Shown here piece after piece: positions 43,149 to 51,480 of a stretch of 51,480 nt of DNA. A program made the position numbers and the translations under genes. The notes under the pieces are model-generated. The model was not told where the DNA came from. It searched no databases and saw only the letters and a program-made list of their open reading frames with translations. Origin of the DNA: Phaeoceros laevis (taxonomy: Eukaryota > Anthocerotophyta > Anthocerotopsida > Notothyladales); the NCBI GenBank assembly GCA_049999765.1, contig JBNGIQ010007890.1, positions 1 through 51,480 on the forward strand, read 5' to 3'. The number at the start of each line of letters is the position of its first letter. Positions within the stretch are counted from its first letter, which is position 1.

Positions 43149-44456
43149 GGGCTACCTGTCCCTGCAACTGTCCCTTGAGAGGTCGTCGAGCTGGCATGGA
43201 TTCTAGAATATGCAATATGCCTCTTGTTTAGCTTAGGGTTCAGTGTAAGTGGAATTGATTCAAGCGAAAGCCCAGGGGCTTGGAGATGCTAACCTCGGTG
43301 TCTATGGCCGTCGCAATCTGGCCTACCACTCTAAGGGGCCGGCCCGCGGCTGATGTCAGCACCATGTTCTTTGAATGCACGATGGCGTGCTGAAAGCAGC
43401 AACCTCCATCTTGTCCCTCCCGTCTCCGTGCACTCCCAATTGCGACGCATGCTACACCTAGACGAGGGCTTGTGCTGAGAGTAACCTGCTTGGCCGGCTG
43501 CAGCTTAGAGCTTAAGAAAGCTCTGGCGACTGCACCGGTGCTCCAATTTTGGAGAGTAGGAGGAGGAGCTTGGGAGAGAGAGCTGCCCCTGCAACTGTCC
43601 GTTGAGAATGTCGTCGAGCTGGCACGGGTGCTGTTTGCATCTTGTTAAGACTTAGGGTTCCTATTACAAGATTTCACTTCATGCGGAGTCGACCAGACTA
43701 CCTGTCCAAAGGCCGCTTGTCGCTTGGCCAGTCTGGGACTGCAGCGGCCCTCCAGCGCAGAGTGCAAGGGACGGGATGTGGCAGCTCAGGAACATGAAGC
43801 TAGTGCAGCTGGGAAGACTGAAACCAGCGTGCCGACAATCGTGGAAGGAAAGAAGTTCATTACGTGCCGTGTAGCAGTTCCTAAATAAGCTTCGCAGGTC
43901 ATCGGAGGGCCTAGTTGCCAGATAGTCTCTTCCGTAGCTCACACTTAACCTGTCGGGCTTTGGCGATGGCAGGTGAGGTGCAGGGTGAAGCCGCAATGTC
44001 TGCAGACTTTTGTCACCGAAGTTTACATAACCGGGCTTGGTGATAACAAGTCCACGAGCATGCCCCACGGACTGATCAATGATTCTTGAAAGTACACCGT
44101 GGATCGAGCTGATGTATTCTCCTTGCCCTAGAGTAAGACCTTCCAATGATGCTCAAGAATCCAATCAGTATATCATCCCTTTCTGCAAACTCGGTGTTCC
44201 TACCCAGACAGATGGGTCCTGGGCAGTTGCAAAATTGCTGTGGGCATCGACTCTCAGTCAGCTCTGTCATGCTCAATGAAGGCTCATCCAACAACCCCAT
44301 ACAATGGTGAATTGAATTGAACTGGCCCTGTACTAGAATCGCTCGCAAGTGTTGCTCTCACTCGAACTCCTGGTTCCAATCCTACTCCCGTGTAACTATC
44401 AATGGCGAAAATTGAAATCCCCCGGCAACCGACCCTATTCACTTGAAGTTCGAAGT
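43149..44456. other. intergenic between the zinc-finger gene and NAA15
   Basis: This holds the upstream region of the zinc-finger gene and the 3' flank of NAA15. A stretch of about 80 bases near 43156-43236 recurs diverged near 43577-43655 (shared CCTGCAACTGTC, GTCGTCGAGCTGGCA and CTTAGGGTT). Minus-strand frames at 43679-44146 and 44076-44348 are open but show no recognised domain. Confidence 0.5.
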
Positions 44457-47400
44457 TCAAGTCACCTTCAAACCCACTAGAGCTGACAGGACACCATTTT
44501 CTGAATGGGTTGGAGTCACATCGGTGTCAGCCGATTTTCTACCAAGTTCTCCGTTCAAGGAACTAAGAGGAGCTTTAGTACTCGGAAGTCCTGCAACCGT
44601 TGAGCTGAGTGCACCTCCGAAGTACACCGAGTATGGGAACAACTTCGAACACCTTGACCTCCATCCTGCAATTACAAATCGCTTAATGCTGTGGGAAACC
44701 TCAAACGAAACTAAGAGCAACAATTTACAGCAACAATCTACACAACATCCTTACTTGAGGCTGCATCTGCATCATTCAAAGAGGACGCAAAAACTTTGAA
44801 TATTGCGATGCAATCTTTCAGCTCCCATTCACCTACTCCTTCAGCAATCGCAGTGCCTCTGCACAACAGTGGAATGTTTTTCATTACTTTATAATTTTGG
44901 AAACATCTGCACACTGCAGATACAAAAGGTTGCACATTAAAATCACTGCACCAGTTTAACGGTTCACAGCAGTACCTGGCCACAGGCCTGTTCAGTGATT
45001 CTTCGATAATCTTCACTGACTTTTCTTTGGATTCAGGATTCAGCAAGAAAAGAACCTTCGCGGCTGCTGCCCTATGCCTCAACGATCCTGAACACGAAAA
45101 AACAGTTCTCTTAACAACTGAACACTCACTTGATGAACACCACAGTGAAGAGGCATACTTTTGCAGGTTTGGTTTAACTAAGTTGGAAGTAGGATACAGC
45201 TTGCTAACCTGAATGCGCCTCAAGAAACTGATCATTGGCTTCAGTCAATGACTTTCCAGCCAAACATCTGCGTGAAGGAAACAAGAGAAAGTAGACAAAA
45301 CCTGGTAATCATTATTGATGTCAAGCACGCTCAAGTTCTGAAAAGTCAAAATATAAAAAATGTAGAACCAATTGCAAAAACGAAACATACGATAGAGATG
45401 CCCTTTCAAGGGTCAGAACACTTTGCACAAGCTCGTCAGACTCCGTCTTCGGAGTTGGTCGGCTATCCACAGTATGGAAGAGTCGTATCTGAGAATGTTG
45501 AACAAGAAACAATATTATCTCAACTGGGAACTACATTAGCGAAGGCATGACGTGAACCAATATTGACCAAAAACAGGCTACAACAAACTGTGAGTGTTCA
45601 CATTCCCCACAACATATACGGAGCTCTTACCAATGACTCGTGCACATCAGGATTCTCCGGGTCAATTCTTAATTGACGCTTAACAGCCTGCCACCCCGGA
45701 CATGAGTCGAACCAGATTCTTCGAAAATGCAATAGGATATGAACATTCTGTTACTACCTTTGGCAGGAGAAAACAATACCTGCAGAGCAAGAAGAATCTT
45801 CCCCCTTCGAAAGTAGACCTCAAATGCTAGTAAATGCGTTTCCAGAGAGTCAGGAGTATGGTCTTGCAAAAGCCTTAAATACTTGATTGCTTCTCCTAAA
45901 GGATCTTCAACCTGCAAATTGCTATATCAGAGAAGAAAAGTTTGTCCACACCACCAATAACTGAGCTGCAAAGAGTTATCACTGGAGTCTTTCCCTCCTG
46001 CACTGCAAGGACTAACTACACTACCTGCAAAAGCTTCTCTCCATCAGGATCTGTGTCAATAACTTTAGGTGTCTGGACACCTTTCTTGCCACCTTTACTG
46101 GCAGCTGCAGTTGCAGCTGCGGCCTCTTCCTCTTTTGCTTTTTCTTCTGCTTCCTGCTGGATGAAAGTCAAGTATCAGGAGTAGAAAATTACCTGTAGTT
46201 TCCCTTGGCAACTCATGCAATTACTAACCTTCTTGGCACGAGCCTCCAGTTTTCTAGCCTTCAACTTCAGTTTCTTCCTTTCGGCTGCTGGAAGTCCTGC
46301 TACAGCTGCCTCCTCAGCCTCAGCAGCTGCTTTAGGGGGTGAATCATGGAGCTGCAGATAGCACCTGCTTGCGGACAAGCATACACATATACCATTCTAG
46401 TTCAATTCCACTGCTTGTAGCTGGCACCACTATTTTAAGCCCTGAGACTACTCCATACCCAGGTACCTTATCGCAGCAGAGGCAGCTCTAGCAAAAAACC
46501 GGTGTGAATGTAGCCGATCCTGAAAACGCAGCATTCGTACGTATGCTCGCAGTGTCATCTTCCGTAAGCAATACGTGTGAAAATCGAACTGATCCTCCAC
46601 CATATCATTGTAATGCTTCTCCACAGCTAAATACTTCTTCAAAGCTTTCCCCATTGACCCTTGCCGGTAATGACTATCCCCAGAAGCTAATTCATACCTG
46701 CATGGCAAGGACTGGAGTGAACACCAGTTGATTCTTACTTGACTCCTGTGTTACAATAGTGGAGAACAGAATATTACTGCAGGAGTGGATGTAAAACAGG
46801 GGTAGAACATTACCACATGCATTGCATGTCAAAAAGGTTGTTGTGCTGATCACCATCCTTAGTGAACAATACTGCAGTCTTTTCTGCTACATCAACCTAC
46901 AAACAAAAAAGTGATTCAGGTGTAAAAACGGCTGGCATCATGAGGCATCTACACAAATACTGCACCACACTGGTGCTTTTGCATAAAAGATAAGGAGTCC
47001 AGGTTTTGAGGCTCGTGAGTCACTGTATCAAATGGTACCTGATCAGCTTGGAGCATACGCTTCACACACTCACTATTCAAAAATCTGTCAGCCAGGTCCA
47101 TTGTGCGGGCTTCATCTGCCAAGGATGCAGCACCAACAGGATCTCCTGCATGCTTCAAAATCCTTCCCTGCATCAACAAAAAATATTAGTATATGGGCAA
47201 ACGCAGAAACTGAACAGCAACTACGATCCAATGACAGCAAAAAGTTTGACCAGTTGCAAAAGCAAGAAGTACAAGAGCAGACCTTCACAAGATACAAGTC
47301 AATGGCCGTTGGAGTATGTTCAATAGCCCTATCTACTTTTTCCAAAGCTTTCTCATATTTTCGTCTTTGGTCATAATGCTGCACAAGTACACCTCCATTC

Positions 47401-50192
47401 AGAATGAAGGGTTGTAAATAACATCAACAACAAACGAGTACAAACATACATACCTGAGCAAGCAGGAATAGAGTCCACATAAATGTTGAAGGAGGTTCAC
47501 TGTCAGAGCTGGTGCAGCAGACATAGAAACTGTAAGTTGACAGTAGAGAGAGCTCACAATACTTCCAAAACAAATTGGCAAAGGAACCGAAAAATACCTA
47601 GAAGGAAAACACCCAGTGTTCAGCAGTGAAGACTCAATTTCAAGAAACACACGCTCCATAATGTCTGCCTGTATAAAGGACCAAGCCAATTTAAACAGCT
47701 CCTATACAGGAGTGACTAGTCATCTTGCAGCCACCAGGTTTTGACACACCTTACCTTGTCTTTTTTATTATAGAGATGTCGTAGATCCGAAAAGAGGGAT
47801 GGCACTCCCTGCACGTAATTACCATCAAGACCACTATGAGAGCACTATAGGGAGTGCAAGTAATGACTAAGTTGGAAACTACAAAGACGCCCCAGATTTT
47901 CAAGATCAGCTCATAGGGAGGAAAATCAGAGGAGAATATTACCTTCGTCAAAAACGGCCGGACATAGATTTCAACTGCTCTCTCGAACTCTTCACCCTCC
48001 AAAAAGTCAAGAGGTATGCGCTGAAGACAAGAGAAAAGATTTCCAGCACAACCAACCAACCTGTCATTAAGGCCATGCCTTAGATAGGTGAAAGAGGTGG
48101 CTAAGCATCTAATTTGGCTGCAACTGGTGAATATGTGCGTGGTAGTGATGTGCTCCAGACTCGTGTCTGACATAACCTTTGACTAGGTGACCATCCATAC
48201 TCTCATTATTCAAACATTTAGCCAGAGGATTTGGGCCACACCGTTGCAGCTGCCGAGTGAGGGTATTTTGTGCTAAGCTCTTTGTAAAGCTCCACCAGCA
48301 TTTCCAGTTGTTCTGCAGTGAAGTCCTCGCCATCTTTACGACACAAGCCTAAGCATTTCTGCAGACCTTCATAGTAGCTGCAAAACATGCCCAATCCTTC
48401 AGCAATTCATGACAGCAACAACTGCAGGTTGCCTTCCATGAAGGATACTGGGGGCTGCCTTGTCAACCTACCTGTAGTTGTCAGGGTTAAAATCTAGAAG
48501 AAATCTGTAGGCATCCTCCGCCTCAGCAAGACGGTTTGCTTGCAGCAGTAGAGATGCGCGGTGCTCTCGCATTCCAAGCTTGTCCATCTGCACGTAACCA
48601 ATCAACGTGTGAGGGTGCAAGGGTGCTTGACAAGTCAACCATGGCAAAGACTTTAAAAACCCAATTAGCACAGTCCAACATGATGAAACTCGCACAATTT
48701 TAAGATCTGTATTTGAAAGCTCCTCAAGAGCTTTCTCCAGGGCTCCTGATTCCTCGAGAAGTGATGCCTGAACAGAATCAAACATGAAACAAATGACCAA
48801 GTTTCTTTATGGAATATCCAATTTGCACAGTACAGTAGGGTACCCATCATCGACTTAATGCATCACCATAAAAGCACGCAAGTGGCATACCTTGTACAAC
48901 AACATTTCACTATGTTCGTAGCGCTCACTATCAGGGGGAAAGTCTTCCTCCAATGTGCCTTCATAGGCTTCTAAAATTTGCACCGCCATACCAGGACTGT
49001 GCCGTATAAGAAAGCAAGTAAGACTGACAAAAGTTGAAGAGTCGCAAAATAACAGATATAACCTGCAGAGAGGGCAGTGAACAAACTTGCTGACAGAGGT
49101 ACATACTCAGAATTGATGTGGTGCGCAATGGCAAATCCAATCCAGTTGTTCCGATGGCTTGGTTTCAATGTTAAAAGCTGCCGTCGTGTTTCTACAAAAC
49201 CTGCCAGATCTCGCATTTGTGCCTGCGTCACTCAAACCCAAGTGTATGAAAAACTGGCTCAAACATCTCAGATCTGCACTTCATGAGTACAACCAGGACC
49301 CATTACCTGCAGCAACGACAGGTCTCGCAGAATCTGAATATTCTCTGGGTCAATCCGCAGGGCATTTCTGTAGCACTTAATAGCCTCCCTGTACTCACGG
49401 TCTGATCTATAGAGCAGCCCAAAGACATGCCAGCATACATGGCTCTTGAGGTCATTCTGGCAGTAAAAAACAAAATTTACACTGTCATATTCATCAAATC
49501 ATCCAAGTTCCAAAAGCATGTGCATTGAGTAGGTCGCACAAAAGAACCTCTGATGTACCTTCAAGCCTTTCCGAACCAAATCGTACGCCTCAACTTTTCG
49601 GTCCATGCAATTGAGAGTCAAACCTTTCATCGCCAATGTCTCTACACGCCAAACAGGATAGAGACTTTAGGATTAGACCGGTGTGCCCTTCAGAGCAAAA
49701 ACAATCCTGACAGCAGCTGCATGTACCTCCATGCTCTGGAAACTTCTTCAGAATTTGATCTGCGGCTTTCAATCCCTTTTTATACTGCTTCGTCTCATAA
49801 GATTTCTGCAAGCGAAGAGGACACGAGAAGTGACATCAGCGACAAGTTACATCTTTGGGCACAGCTGCTTCAAACATTTTGGTTTGAAAATTGCCATCAA
49901 TACTCGACCCAGCTTTTCAAAACGAAAGCCCAAGAGATATAAGGCAACCCCAATCATCTCATCTAGCTGTTTGATGAGGTGCTGTCCAAATTCAGCACAA
50001 TGTAAGGCCCGACTAACTGGTGGGTCCGAAAAGTCCGAACGAAAATTCCACAAACCCACAATCATAGCAGGACTCAATTGGGCTATTGTGAAGTGTGAAC
50101 AGTGCATCAGATGAGCACAGAATTCCAGGGCGAGGACAAACCACGATGAGCTTAAAGAGGTTCGCCTCCTTGGGCGGCAGCGACGCCCCCAT
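44457..50192 (-). CDS. NAA15: NAA15, auxiliary subunit of N-terminal acetyltransferase A
   Basis: NAA15 anchors the catalytic subunit NAA10 to the ribosome for N-terminal acetylation of Ser, Ala, Thr, Gly and Val starts. The first exon, 50192-50142, encodes [17 protein letters not shown]. About 25 more exons follow with short GT-AG introns: [147 protein letters not shown] and [14 protein letters not shown]. Then come the charged [16 protein letters not shown] helix and, in the last exon, [15 protein letters not shown] motifs run through the whole protein. Compared with Arabidopsis, the C terminus has an extra serine/threonine-rich tail of about 50 residues ending at the stop 44459-44457. The exon borders are approximate, but the order and phase are consistent and the gene looks functional. 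Confidence 0.95.
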
Positions 50193-51480
50193 CGTGAAAA
50201 CCCCTCTGGGAGCACCTCTTCCTGATAACAATGCTGCGGCTCCAATTCCGCCTCCTATAACAACAGCACCTGATCCCACTGCCCCATGGAAATCGAATCC
50301 TTGGTGCTCCCTGACCTAAATATGCTCCCCTACGTCAAAGATATCTCCACTTCCAGGCCTTCAGCAGCAGCAAAATGTGGGTCTACCCTAAATCCCTGCC
50401 TACACGCCGCCCCAGAATCTCATCATAACAGTCCAGGCTTTGCCCCTGCAAAACACAGGCAAGCCCGGCGCAAGCAAGGATCAGTCCGCTGGAAATTCAT
50501 CCCACGCATCCCTGGCGACCTGGCAGCCACGTACCTAAGCTGGGTGCAGCTGATGGTGCTACCGAGGGTGTACACAGCAGATGGAAGTGAGAGGTGAAGT
50601 GAAGTAGGGGCTATTTACACAGCGGTGGGAAAAGGGTTCAGTAGGGAACGACATGTAGGTCCACAAGCTGCGACACCCAGATTTTACATCCTAAAGTTTA
50701 GATATCCTGATCGATTTATCTATGTTCTAGACTTCTAGTACCTGCAAGTGTGGGTAGTACCTTGCAAACACTTTAAATGCAATACATACACACTTGTAAG
50801 GTCTTGACAATGTTAACCATATTTACTATAATATGACAACGTTAACCATATTTACTATAACATGGGAGGTATCCTTATGAAGGAGTTTTTTTTTGGTGTT
50901 TGGCCAGGCAAGAAGAAGAAGCCATGCGGAGGGAAGGTTTATTTATTGTGCTTAGAGGTGGAGGAGTAACTTTACTACAAGAAGATCCTACATAAAGCTG
51001 AAGCCGCAAGGTATCCATGCTATTCCTCCAATAGGGACTTTTTACTATTAATTAATCATAAGGATGTCCCAAGAAGGAAATGAAAAGATATCAATGAGTA
51101 CTACTCGACATGCACAATACGACATATATGTAGATATAGCAATTATTGGATAGCATTCACATGTACATTGGATACATTTTATTAAGAAGAGGATCCATGT
51201 GCAGGTTGCCATAAGTTTCTGAACTTATCAATAACCATAATGAATGTATTCACTGTACAATAAATCACACATTATCAATTATCAAATCATTATAAACATG
51301 TGTCTGGCTCTTTTCTTAATTTTACGATGTCTTGAGCTAATTCTATCTATAATTTTATCATCTTGATTATGCAATAAGGTAACATTCTACAAAAATTTCA
51401 AATATAGGCGTTATTTTCTATTTCTTGACTTTTTCATGGTTAGTTCAACTTAGTTGTTCTATATAGCCCTCATCTTCTAT
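50193..51480. other. NAA15 upstream region and AT-rich flank
   Basis: 50193-50640 is GC-rich promoter and 5' UTR of NAA15. Beyond it the DNA is AT-rich without coding signal. The phrase GTTAACCATATTTACTATAA occurs twice, at 50812 and 50841 (period 29). Confidence 0.5.

Noticed and set aside
42811-43231. Plus-strand ORFs of 125-131 codons
   Set aside because: Antisense to the start of the zinc-finger gene; no domain.
43679-44348. Possible gene upstream of the zinc-finger gene (minus-strand open frames)
   Set aside because: No recognisable motif, no consistent splice chain; kept only as unassigned sequence.
49553-50114. Plus-strand ORFs over 125 codons near the NAA15 5' end
   Set aside because: They cross NAA15 exons and introns in antisense and show no domain.

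Overview
The window is nuclear DNA of a land plant. The genes are spliced with GT-AG introns, mostly about 50-250 bases long. The families are plant or general eukaryotic: a DYW-class pentatricopeptide protein, ZIFL transporters, a C2H2 repressor with an EAR motif, a DUF7086 protein, a Gnk2/DUF26 secreted protein, an F-box protein and a plant initiator tRNA-Met. Compact introns together with a DYW domain of the KP type (KPAxxxIE box, C-terminal GRH) suggest a seed-free lineage such as a hornwort, lycophyte or fern; the DUF26 protein would favour a vascular plant. This placement is inference. There are three assembly gaps (706-805, 20014-20113, 23445-23454).

Layout. 1-953 holds two pieces of a broken PPR gene in opposite orientations around a gap. 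2353-3842 (-) is eIF3j. 4497-5250 (+) is a decayed F-box gene. 5841-7133 (-) is an unrecognised two-TM protein. 8105-18644 is a ZIFL cluster: two apparently intact transporters on the minus strand (8105-11089 and 15378-18644). Between them lie an F-box gene (12497-14050), a duplicated 3' end of the second transporter, and inverted copies of a Peter-Pan/Brix fragment. 19773-20129 is a palindromic element interrupted by a gap. 21195-22430 is a broken class-3 lipase, followed by a three-tier minisatellite (22480-22767).

23800-26070 (+) is an intronless DYW-class PPR gene. 26300-34250 is gene-poor and partly AT-rich. It holds fragments of a PPR gene, a KIN17 gene and a Crinkler/RHS-like gene, plus one small secreted DUF26 gene (32001-32504, -). 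34255-35360 (-) is a DUF7086 gene. 35759-39760 is a duplicated module of initiator tRNA plus short-chain dehydrogenase. The first copy is intact. The second has a decayed dehydrogenase, and its tRNA differs by one base, which changes the anticodon from CAT to CAA. 40689-43148 (-) is a C2H2 zinc-finger repressor. 44457-50192 (-) is the many-exon gene for NAA15, auxiliary subunit of the NatA acetyltransferase. The final 1.3 kb is AT-rich and shows no gene.

The genes do not form one pathway. eIF3j (initiation), NAA15 (co-translational N-acetylation) and tRNAi-Met are unrelated housekeeping translation genes. The PPR protein should act in organelle RNA editing. The accessory interest lies in local duplication and decay: ZIFL 3' ends, PPAN arms, the tRNA-SDR module, and PPR, KIN17 and Crinkler relics.
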